A stretch of 6,372 nt of DNA, taken from NCBI GenBank assembly GCA_002404395.1, contig DHJP01000087.1, positions 13,887 to 20,258 of the forward strand, read 5' to 3'. Shown here in pieces: positions 1-5,418 of the stretch (position 1 is the first letter of the stretch; the number at the start of each line of letters is the position of its first letter). Both the position numbers and the translations under genes were made by a program. A model generated the notes under the pieces. The model was not told the DNA's origin and searched no databases. It saw only the letters and a program-made list of their open reading frames with translations. This stretch comes from Clostridiales bacterium UBA4717. Lineage in GTDB: Bacteria > Bacillota > Clostridia > Oscillospirales > CAG-272.

Positions 1-1
1 G

Positions 2-604
2 ACGAACGCGATGCGCACTTACGGCAAAAAGGCGGCGGCGCTTACTCTTGGCGGCGATCTGCTCAAGACGGTGATCGCGGTAATGCTCTCAAGGCTTTTG
101 CTCGGGGAGCCGGGCGCGTATATCGGCGGCTTCTTTACGGTCGTCGGGCACGTGTTCCCCTGCTTTTTCGGCTTCAAAGGCGGAAAGGGCGTGGTAGCGG
201 TGGCGGCGATGATACTGTGCACGAATCCGCTCTGCTTTCTGATACTGTTTGCGATCTTTGCGGTGCTGGTGCTCGGCTACAAATACATATCGCTCGGCTC
301 GGTAATGTGTATGCTTTTGTATCCGTTGCTTGCCAACCGTCTCGGCGTACACGGAGTGGTGCAGACCTCCTGTATTTTCTTGACTTCGTTTTTGATCATA
401 ATAAAACACTTTGATAACATAAAGCGCTTGCTGAACGGTACCGAGTCGAAGTTCAGCTTCAAAAAGAGCAAGCCCGCGACCGAAGCGTCAGTTACTGCCG
501 GAGGCACCGGAGACGCCGGCGCAGCCGACGATACCGGGGCGGAGACGACGGCTCCGAACGTGAAAAAAGATAAGACGAACGGCGGCAAAAAATCGAAGAA
601 ATAG
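2..604 (+). CDS. plsY: Glycerol-3-phosphate acyltransferase PlsY, 5'-truncated by the window edge
   Basis: PlsY is a membrane enzyme that transfers the acyl group from acyl-phosphate to glycerol-3-phosphate, the first acylation in phospholipid synthesis. The frame is open to the left edge and begins with T-N-A just before MRTYGKK, which fits the end of the family's GATN(V)LRTLGKK loop. The Met at 11 is therefore internal, and roughly 40-45 N-terminal residues are missing. Counting from that Met, motif 2 (GHVFPCFFGFKGGKGV) is at 46-61, motif 3 (YISLGS) at 92-97, and the typical family end (KHFDNIKRLLNGTE) at 132-145. Hydrophobic segments lie near 20-32, 36-50, 62-90 and 97-131. After residue 146 there is an extra hydrophilic tail of about 50 residues, rich in Ala, Thr, Gly and Asp and ending in Lys clusters, which ordinary PlsY lacks. 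The gene ends in TAG and is followed by a terminator at 755-789. The family assignment is firm; the role of the tail is unknown. Confidence 0.93.
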   Translation, partial: TNAMRTYGKKAAALTLGGDLLKTVIAVMLSRLLLGEPGAYIGGFFTVVGHVFPCFFGFKGGKGVVAVAAMILCTNPLCFLILFAIFAVLVLGYKYISLGSVMCMLLYPLLANRLGVHGVVQTSCIFLTSFLIIIKHFDNIKRLLNGTESKFSFKKSKPATEASVTAGGTGDAGAADDTGAETTAPNVKKDKTNGGKKSKK

Positions 605-614
605 CGGTGCGGAA

Positions 615-649
615 AGACGCGGGTGTTTGGGGCTCGCGCTTTCGCGTCT
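615..649. repeat. Inverted repeat just downstream of plsY
   Basis: AGACGCG (615-621) pairs exactly with CGCGTCT (643-649), and two G-U pairs can extend the stem inward. It begins 10 bases after the plsY stop codon. No T-run follows it, so it is not an intrinsic terminator by itself. It may be a 3'-end mRNA stabiliser, or chance in GC-rich sequence. Confidence 0.35.
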
Positions 650-650
650 G

Positions 651-739
651 ACGTTGCGCGGTGTGACAGTGCTGTATTGCCGCAGTTGGCGGCGAACGGA
701 CGTTGCAATGTGTGACGGCGTTGTACTGCCGCAGTTGGC
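651..739. repeat. Diverged tandem direct repeat, two 40-nt units with 49-nt period
   Basis: Bases 651-690 and 700-739 align without gaps at 33 of 40 positions. The last 13 bases (TGCCGCAGTTGGC) are identical, as are the cores ACGTTGC and GTGTGAC. Each unit ends in a small hairpin: GCCGC/GCGGC at 679-683/689-693 in the first, and TGCC/GGCA in the second. No reading frame crosses the repeat convincingly. It lies between the plsY stop and the terminator, so it would sit in the plsY 3' UTR. It looks like a decaying local duplication or two copies of a small intergenic element; its function is unknown. Confidence 0.6.
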
Positions 740-754
740 ATAGTTATAAAATAT

Positions 755-789
755 AAAAATACCAAGGTTGATTCAGCCTTGGTATTTTT
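755..789. terminator. Bidirectional intrinsic terminator between plsY and the MBL-fold gene
   Basis: AAAAATACCAAGG (755-767) and CCTTGGTATTTTT (777-789) form a perfect 13-bp stem with a 9-nt loop. The A-run on the left and T-run on the right supply a U-tract on either strand. It lies 150 bases after the plsY stop (+) and about 30 bases after the stop of the convergent gene (-), so it can end both transcripts. Confidence 0.9.
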
Positions 790-822
790 TGGTATGATTT
801 GATCCCGACAATTTATTTCTGC

Positions 823-1542
823 TCAGACTGTTATCACCGTGCCGTCGTTTGCAAAAGTGACCGCGAATCGTTCGGAGCCTTTCAGACCCTCAAGCAGTGG
901 AAGCTTCGGCGGATACACATGGGTCACGACAAGCTTTTCGGTGTCGGTATTAAGATACTGCACGATCGGCGTTTCCGAATTGAGATGCGCGCCCTCGCAT
1001 ACGACCGCGTCAAAGTGTCTGCCGCCCGTGAGCGCGGGATACTCGGGATAATCGGTGCTCATGTCGCCGGTGAACAGCACGGTTTTACCCTCTGCCGAAA
1101 AGCAAAATCCGAATGAAGCGTCGGTATGCTTGGTGCGCAGCGCAGTGACGGTGAGCTTATCGTCCTTGTACACCACGCCGTCCGAATAAGTCTCCATTCT
1201 GGTATGCACGCGCTGACCGCTGCAATATTCGACCCATGCCTTCAAAAGCGGTATCGCGCCGGCTTCGGGGAAGAAAAGGGTCGGGTCGCAGTCCTTGTAG
1301 CGTTCGGGCCAGGTAAGCTCGTCGACAAGCTCGGGCAATCCGTTGTTGTGGTCGCCGTGGCGGTGCGTGATAAAGACTGCCTTGAGCCGGTGCAGGTCGA
1401 TGCCGCGGTCGATGAGCAGAGAACAGACCGGTGCGCCGGCGTCTATTATAAACAGGTTTTCGCCGACTTCAACTGCGATCCCTGAGGTAAAGCGTCCTTT
1501 TTCGGGGATTCCGTGCGAGGTTCCGAGAAATGTGATCTTCAT
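823..1542 (-). CDS. Metallo-beta-lactamase-fold hydrolase, RNase Z-like group
   Basis: A soluble protein of 239 residues, probably a two-metal (zinc-type) hydrolase. From the chosen start it opens with the family's first strand and glycine loop, MKITFLGTSHGIPEKG. The metal motif THRHGDH gives H60, H62, D64 and H65. Further likely ligands are H139 (TKHTDAS), the bridging D160 (LFTGDM) and H208 (VTHVYP), so the site looks complete. The order and H-x-H-x-D-H spacing match the RNase Z / COG1234-like branch. It lacks the long exosite arm of true tRNase Z and has an insert at about 75-125, so tRNA processing is not implied; a small phosphodiester or cyclic ester substrate is equally possible. An open frame extends upstream to 1623, but ATG at 1540-1542 is preferred because AAAGGA lies at 1554-1559 and the conserved fold starts there. 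It has its own promoter at 1674-1702 and appears monocistronic, ending at the shared terminator. Confidence 0.88.
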   Translation of the reverse strand: MKITFLGTSHGIPEKGRFTSGIAVEVGENLFIIDAGAPVCSLLIDRGIDLHRLKAVFITHRHGDHNNGLPELVDELTWPERYKDCDPTLFFPEAGAIPLLKAWVEYCSGQRVHTRMETYSDGVVYKDDKLTVTALRTKHTDASFGFCFSAEGKTVLFTGDMSTDYPEYPALTGGRHFDAVVCEGAHLNSETPIVQYLNTDTEKLVVTHVYPPKLPLLEGLKGSERFAVTFANDGTVITV

Positions 1543-1624
1543 AATAATTAAATTCCTTTCGCCGGTGCGGCTCATAAGCTTGTTATGCGGCTGAAATTTT
1601 ACTTGCATGAGGCGCCCCGGCATA

Positions 1625-1642
1625 CCGCGCTTGGCTGCGCGG
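1625..1642 (-). other. Small hairpin in the 5' leader of the MBL-fold gene
   Basis: CCGCGC and GCGCGG form a perfect 6-bp GC stem around a 6-nt loop, AGCCAA as read on the - strand. It falls inside the predicted leader of about 125 nt, 83 bases upstream of the start codon. There is no adjoining U-tract and no riboswitch fold I recognise. Confidence 0.35.
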
Positions 1643-1673
1643 GAATTTCGGGCGTTATGCAGGCATTTTTTGA

Positions 1674-1702
1674 ATTATAGCATAAATAAAGCTCACTTTC
1701 AA
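1674..1702 (-). promoter_or_regulatory. Sigma-A-type promoter for the MBL-fold gene
   Basis: Read on the - strand, TTGAAA (1702 to 1697) is followed by a 17-base spacer and a perfect TATAAT (1679 to 1674), with a TGN extended -10 element just before it. Transcription would start near 1667 and leave a leader of about 125 nt before the ATG at 1542. Confidence 0.75.
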
Positions 1703-1871
1703 GTCAGACGCGTGAATTTTTACGTTTTTCTGCTTATAACTCCGACAGTGCGGTGAGGTATTATGATGCGCTCGTCATGCGTGACTTTGAGCACGGCGGC
1801 GCAGCTCGGCTTCAAGTTCGGTGATAAGCCTGTTAATACACGGAGCATATTTTATGTCTGACTTCGGTCGG

Positions 1872-2726
1872 TCATCTGCACCTGTATTTTGAGGGCGGCA
1901 CGCCCATCTGCTTTTTGAAGCAGTGCGAAAAGTGGTAGATGTCGCAAAAACCGCAGGATTCGGCAATCTGAGAGAGGGTCCGATCGCTTGATTCAAGTAA
2001 TTCAAGCGCGTAAGCGATACGTAAATTCACGACGTAGCGATGGAGCGGCATTCCGGTCGCCGACTTTATAAGTGAGCTTACATAGTTCGGGTGCAGTCCG
2101 AAGCTTTTCCCGATCTCGGCGTTTGTAAGCTCGCGCCGACAGTTTTCTTTTATATAATCAAGAAGCTTTTCGGCGGCGCCGCCGAGCGGCGAGGCAAGCG
2201 CGTTTTTTTGCAGCGAGTTTACACGCACGGCGTCGATGAGCAGCTCGGATAAAAGCTTGCTTTCCTTGACTTCATGGTAATTCAGCTTTTGCGAATACTC
2301 CCTGACTATATTCAGCGCGCACGGCAGAAAATGCCCGACATTTTTAAGCGCAAGCACCCGACTTAAGCACCCGGCGTCTTCAAACTCGATATGCTCGCAT
2401 ATTTTTTCGCTTGAAAATTGCTCCGCGCGGTCGGGCGGGATCGGTATCTTCAGATCCGAATGGGCGAACGTATAGTCGAAATTGAACGCGACGAAGCTCA
2501 CCGAGGATTCGGGTATATCAAAGCGGTATCCGACTCCCGAGTTGATTATGAGCGCGTCATGCCTGCAAAGCGGATAACGCCTGCCGTCTGCGTATATACC
2601 GCCGTTTCCCTCGATCACGAGAAAAAAACGCGCGTCGTACGGTATGTAATCGGGGTATCTCATTGAACTGTCGATATGCAAAAAGCGGGCGAATCTGACA
2701 TACGGCTCTATCTTTGAAAACAACAT
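1872..2726 (-). CDS. AraC-family transcriptional regulator
   Basis: A 284-residue DNA-binding protein of the usual AraC/XylS length and layout. The N-terminal part (about 1-110) has a cupin-like effector-binding pattern around GGIYADGRRYPLCRHDALIINSG (written here as positions 42-64; key residues G42, G43, R49, P52, D57 and N62). The C-terminal part (about 183-284) has two helix-turn-helix units: LTNAEIGKSFGLHPNYVSSLIK at about 200-221 and LSQIAESCGFCDIYHFSHCF at 251-270. The family signature then closes with F270, K271, G275, P277 and Y281. The ATG at 2724-2726 has a strong AAAGGAG (2732-2738) with a 5-base spacer. It is divergent from the isomerase gene and shares a 100-base control region with it, so it most likely regulates that operon and perhaps itself. 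The effector is not readable; a sugar is inferred from the neighbours. Confidence 0.93.
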   Translation of the reverse strand: MLFSKIEPYVRFARFLHIDSSMRYPDYIPYDARFFLVIEGNGGIYADGRRYPLCRHDALIINSGVGYRFDIPESSVSFVAFNFDYTFAHSDLKIPIPPDRAEQFSSEKICEHIEFEDAGCLSRVLALKNVGHFLPCALNIVREYSQKLNYHEVKESKLLSELLIDAVRVNSLQKNALASPLGGAAEKLLDYIKENCRRELTNAEIGKSFGLHPNYVSSLIKSATGMPLHRYVVNLRIAYALELLESSDRTLSQIAESCGFCDIYHFSHCFKKQMGVPPSKYRCR

Positions 2727-2769
2727 GGCTGCTCCTTTATTTTATACAAATAAGGGTTTACTTTCTGCA

Positions 2770-2798
2770 TTGATTATATAACATACGCGTGATAAAAT
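2770..2798 (+). promoter_or_regulatory. Promoter for the isomerase operon, overlapping the regulator promoter
   Basis: On the + strand, TTGATT (2770-2775), a 17-base spacer and TAAAAT (2793-2798). Predicted start is near 2805, leaving a very short leader to the ribosome binding site at 2811. Its -35 overlaps the -10 of the regulator promoter, and its -10 overlaps the regulator's -35. An alternative -10 (TATAAC at 2777-2782) has no well-spaced -35. Confidence 0.5.
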
Positions 2799-2801
2799 CA
2801 A
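2773..2801 (-). promoter_or_regulatory. Promoter for the AraC-type regulator
   Basis: On the - strand, TTGATT (2801 to 2796), a 17-base spacer and a perfect TATAAT (2778 to 2773). Predicted transcription start is near 2766, giving a leader of about 40 nt that ends in the AAAGGAG ribosome binding site. Confidence 0.7.
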
Positions 2802-2810
2802 GTAAAAAAC

Positions 2811-2816
2811 AAAGGA
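2811..2816 (+). promoter_or_regulatory. Ribosome binding site that decides the isomerase start
   Basis: AAAGGA lies 10 bases before TTG at 2827 but only 1 base before the in-frame GTG at 2818. The GTG is therefore too close to be used, and TTG is the better start. The ATG at 2816-2818 is in another frame and stops after four codons. Confidence 0.65.
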
Positions 2817-2826
2817 TGTGCATATT

Positions 2827-4272
2827 TTGATCGAAAGAAAAAACAAACGCACCGCAAAGCTCGGGATATTTGCGGTAGCTCACGCGGTATATTTTGAACA
2901 GTTTGAGGGCTTGTATGAAAAGCTCATGAAATATCACGGCGATCTTTGCGCGCTTGTCCGTGCAAACGATGTTGAACTTGTTGATTTCGGCATGATCGAC
3001 TCAAGCGAGGCGGCGTATCGGGTGCTCGGGCAGATCAAGGCGGCGGACGTTGACCTGCTCTTTTGCAACATGGTGACCTATGCGACCTCATCGGTGTTTG
3101 CGCCGATCATGAGAGACGCGGATAAGCCGACAGTCCTTGTTGCCTTACAGCCGCGCGCCGCGCTTGACTATACCGAGGCGAACACCTTTATGCAGCTTGA
3201 AAACGATAATATCTGCGCGGTGCCGGAGTTTACCGGCGTTGCCGAAAGGCTCGGTAAAAAGGTTGCCGACGTTATAATCGGCAAGCTTTACGGCGACACT
3301 GAAGTTGAACGCGAGATCGCAAGGTGGTGCGATATAGCAAAGGTGCTCCATGATCTGCACGGCGCGCGGCTCGGGCTGATGGGGCACACGATGGAGGCGA
3401 TGTACGATATGCACGCCGACCCTACCGCGCTCTCCGCCGCGTTCGGCGTGCATATCCCGCTACTTGAGATTGACGACGCGGTCGAATTGTACAACAAAGT
3501 CACGGAGGATGAGATAAACGAGAAGCGGAGGCTGATATGCGCCGAATTTGATATGCCCGATCCCGGCTCGGATCCGATCGCGATGAAGCTGACCGACGCC
3601 GACCTTGACGACGCGGCGCGCTCCGGGGCTATGCTTGACCGCCTGGTGGAAAAATACAAGCTGAACGGACTTGCCTATTACTACGAGGGCAAGCCCGGCA
3701 CGCTGTCGCAGAAGGTCGCTTCGACGCTTATCGTCGGCAATTCGATACTCAACGCGCAGGGAATACCGATGTGCGGGGAGTTTGACATAAAGACCTGCAT
3801 TGCGATGCTTATAATGGACAGGCTCGATATCGGCGGAAGCTTTGCCGAATTTCACCCGTTTGATTTTGATGAAGATTTTATCCTTGTCGGTCACGACGGA
3901 CCGCACCATTTGCGCGTCGCAAACGGCAAGCCGGCGCTTCGGAGCCTTGGTAAGTATCACGGCAAGCCGGGGCACGGCGCGTCGGTGGAGTTCAAGCTTA
4001 AGGAAGGCGGGATCACCATGCTCGGTATAACTCAGAAAGCCGACGGAAAATTCAAATTTGTGATCGGAGAGGGATATTCAAAAGCCGGCGCGATACCGCC
4101 GACCGGAAACACCAACACGCGCGGATTCTTTGAGCCTGACACAAAGACGTTTGTAAAGAAGTGGGTCATGCAGGGTCCGACTCACCATTTTGCGCTCGGC
4201 ATCGGGCACCATGGCGAAACGCTTGCGAAGCTTGCCGACGTGCTCGGGATCGAATGCGTCATAGTCAGATAA
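2827..4272 (+). CDS. L-fucose/L-arabinose isomerase-fold protein
   Basis: A cytoplasmic sugar isomerase, predicted to interconvert an aldose and a ketose with a Mn2+-type metal. The 481 residues (from TTG) are close to the roughly 500 of AraA. Residues about 10-170 form the N-terminal Rossmann-like part (KLGIFAVAHAVYFEQFEG, then DLLFCNMVTYAT). The active-site region carries MCGEFDIK (E318), GGSFAEFHPFDFDEDF (E341), VGHDGPHH (H356) and, near the C-terminus, PTHHFALGIGHHGE (H453/H454). These match in order and approximate spacing the Glu-Glu-His-His metal ligands of E. coli AraA (306, 333, 350, 450), so the site looks intact. Sequence around them differs enough from AraA that the sugar cannot be named; fucose, arabinose or an uncommon sugar are all possible. 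It is the first gene of an apparent operon, with the hydrolase 25 bases downstream. The in-frame GTG at 2818 is an alternative start that adds three residues. Confidence 0.85.
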   Translation: MIERKNKRTAKLGIFAVAHAVYFEQFEGLYEKLMKYHGDLCALVRANDVELVDFGMIDSSEAAYRVLGQIKAADVDLLFCNMVTYATSSVFAPIMRDADKPTVLVALQPRAALDYTEANTFMQLENDNICAVPEFTGVAERLGKKVADVIIGKLYGDTEVEREIARWCDIAKVLHDLHGARLGLMGHTMEAMYDMHADPTALSAAFGVHIPLLEIDDAVELYNKVTEDEINEKRRLICAEFDMPDPGSDPIAMKLTDADLDDAARSGAMLDRLVEKYKLNGLAYYYEGKPGTLSQKVASTLIVGNSILNAQGIPMCGEFDIKTCIAMLIMDRLDIGGSFAEFHPFDFDEDFILVGHDGPHHLRVANGKPALRSLGKYHGKPGHGASVEFKLKEGGITMLGITQKADGKFKFVIGEGYSKAGAIPPTGNTNTRGFFEPDTKTFVKKWVMQGPTHHFALGIGHHGETLAKLADVLGIECVIVR

Positions 4273-4297
4273 ACGGGGGCGTGACGAGGCAAAGTTT

Positions 4298-5350
4298 ATG
4301 AAAAGAATGTACAGTGAAAGCGACATTTATGCCGCAAACAGCTATCGCAAGGATTATCTGATCGGAGTGCAGTCGTTTACGGATGAGCTTGCGGCGCACA
4401 ATTACAATGAACGGGCGGCGCGGATAACTCCCGAGAATTTCTCGGAGCATTGCGAGTATTACCGGAAGCAGCTTTCGGATATGCTCGGATACCCGCTGAA
4501 CGCTTATGAATACGGGGTTCCGCACGCCGAAAAGACCTTCGTGGGAAGTGATGATTATTGCGACATCTACAGGCTTTGTATAAACACGACAGGAAAGTTA
4601 AAATTCTACGGTATTCTGACCCTTCCGCGCGCAAAGGCGGAAAGATATCCGCTGCTTATCGCGCAGCACGGCGGAGGCGGAACTCCGGAGCTTTTGTGCG
4701 ATATGCACGGCGACAACAATTATTCGCACATATCCAAAATTGCGTCGGAAAACGGCTTTGCGGTGTTTGCGCCGCAACTGCTTTTGTGGAATTTCAACGT
4801 CGGCGACAGGATAAGCTACGGGCAGGAATTGAACTTTGACCGCGGCAGGCTCAATACGTATCTTTGTCAGAACGGCAGCAGTATCGTCGCGCTTGAAATA
4901 TACAATCTGAGAAAGGCTGTTGATTACCTTGAAAGCCTTGACTTTATCGACGAAACGAAGATCGGAATGATCGGGCTTTCATACGGCGGCTTTTACACTC
5001 TTTATACCGCCGCGCTTGAAAAACGGATAAAGGCGGCATATTCCTGCGCGGCATTCAACGATCGTAACAGACAGGGGTGTTTTGATTGGCACTTCTGCAA
5101 CTCTAACCGGATTTTGCAGGACGCGGAGGTCGCCGCGCTGTGTGCGCCGAGGGCGCTTTTTATAGACGTAGGCAAAAACGACGAGGTTTTTGACGCGGAG
5201 CCGGCGATCGCGGAGGCGCAAAGAGCCGAAGCGCTTTACAAGGCGTGCAAAGGAAACGGAATATTCGGATTTAATCTGTGGGAGGGCGGTCACAGGATCG
5301 ACGTGAACGGACCGTATCTGAACGAATTTTTTAATATTATAAAGGAATAG
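4298..5350 (+). CDS. Alpha/beta-hydrolase, esterase or acetyl-xylan-esterase-like
   Basis: A 350-residue hydrolase without a signal peptide, so probably cytoplasmic. The fold is visible from the oxyanion strand PLLIAQHGGGG (118-128), the nucleophile elbow GLSYGG (S228), the acid strand ALFIDVGKNDEVFD (D295, with D299 as alternative) and the catalytic His in WEGGHRID (H332). Residues 1-90 are an N-terminal extension rich in Tyr, Asn and Glu. The layout recalls the acetyl xylan esterase / dienelactone hydrolase-like groups that deacylate sugars, but the exact family is not certain. ATG 4298 is preceded by GAGG at 4286-4289 with an 8-base spacer; a second ATG at 4307 has no such site. It lies 25 bases after the isomerase stop and is almost certainly co-transcribed. 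Intracellular removal of an acyl or lactone group from the sugar that the isomerase handles is a reasonable inference, not shown. Confidence 0.82.
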   Translation: MKRMYSESDIYAANSYRKDYLIGVQSFTDELAAHNYNERAARITPENFSEHCEYYRKQLSDMLGYPLNAYEYGVPHAEKTFVGSDDYCDIYRLCINTTGKLKFYGILTLPRAKAERYPLLIAQHGGGGTPELLCDMHGDNNYSHISKIASENGFAVFAPQLLLWNFNVGDRISYGQELNFDRGRLNTYLCQNGSSIVALEIYNLRKAVDYLESLDFIDETKIGMIGLSYGGFYTLYTAALEKRIKAAYSCAAFNDRNRQGCFDWHFCNSNRILQDAEVAALCAPRALFIDVGKNDEVFDAEPAIAEAQRAEALYKACKGNGIFGFNLWEGGHRIDVNGPYLNEFFNIIKE

Positions 5351-5351
5351 G

Positions 5352-5383
5352 GGCGGTCAAAGCACGCAAAGGCAGTGACCGCC
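5352..5383 (+). other. Intergenic hairpin between the hydrolase gene and the last gene
   Basis: GGCGGTCA (5352-5359) and TGACCGCC (5376-5383) form a perfect 8-bp stem around a 16-nt loop, starting one base after the hydrolase stop. It has no U-tract, so it is not a normal intrinsic terminator. It could stabilise the upstream message, act as a processing site or bind a regulator. Confidence 0.55.
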
Positions 5384-5418
5384 AAAGGAAATTTACAAAT
5401 ATAAAGGAAGATAAAACC

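Larger units (their letters stand above)
1543..1871. other. Gene-free gap between the MBL-fold gene and the AraC-type gene
   Basis: This 329-base gap holds the leader and promoter of the MBL-fold gene (1543 to about 1702). No open frame with a ribosome binding site was seen. The part at 1703-1871 lies downstream of the AraC-type gene. It contains only weak hairpins, such as ATGATG/CGTCAT with one G-U pair at about 1763-1778, and none is followed by a U-tract on the - strand. No clear terminator for the regulator gene could be found, so read-through into the MBL-fold gene is possible. Confidence 0.6.
2770..2801. repeat. 32-bp imperfect inverted repeat, candidate operator
   Basis: The left arm TTGATTATATAAC and the reverse complement of the right arm, TTGATTTTATCAC, agree at 11 of 13 positions around a 6-base centre. 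The dyad coincides with both promoters, so part of the symmetry comes from the two -35/-10 pairs themselves. A regulator bound here would affect both directions. Confidence 0.5.

Noticed and set aside
615..739. CRISPR array or small RNA gene in the plsY downstream gap
   Set aside because: There are only two diverged repeat units with a 9-base gap between them, and no promoter-like pair ahead of them on the + strand. This does not fit a CRISPR array, and there is no positive evidence for an RNA gene.
277..765. 162-residue open frame on the - strand over plsY and its 3' gap
   Set aside because: It is antisense to the clear PlsY motifs and starts inside the terminator stem region. There is no ribosome binding site or recognisable domain.
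1543..1623. 27-residue upstream extension of the MBL-fold protein
   Set aside because: The conserved fold begins at MKITFLGTSHG, and AAAGGA is placed for the ATG at 1542. The extension has no ribosome binding site or family similarity.
1775..2005. 76-residue - strand frame overlapping the end of the AraC-type gene
   Set aside because: It overlaps the second helix-turn-helix in another frame and has no ribosome binding site. It is a shadow.
2741..2746. TATAAA on the - strand as the regulator's -10
   Set aside because: Transcription would start inside the ribosome binding site, and no -35 lies at proper spacing. The TTGATT/TATAAT pair at 2801-2773 is much better.
3460..3975. 171-residue open frame on the - strand inside the isomerase gene
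   Set aside because: It is antisense to the catalytic region of the isomerase, whose metal ligands are intact. The composition is that of a mirrored frame.
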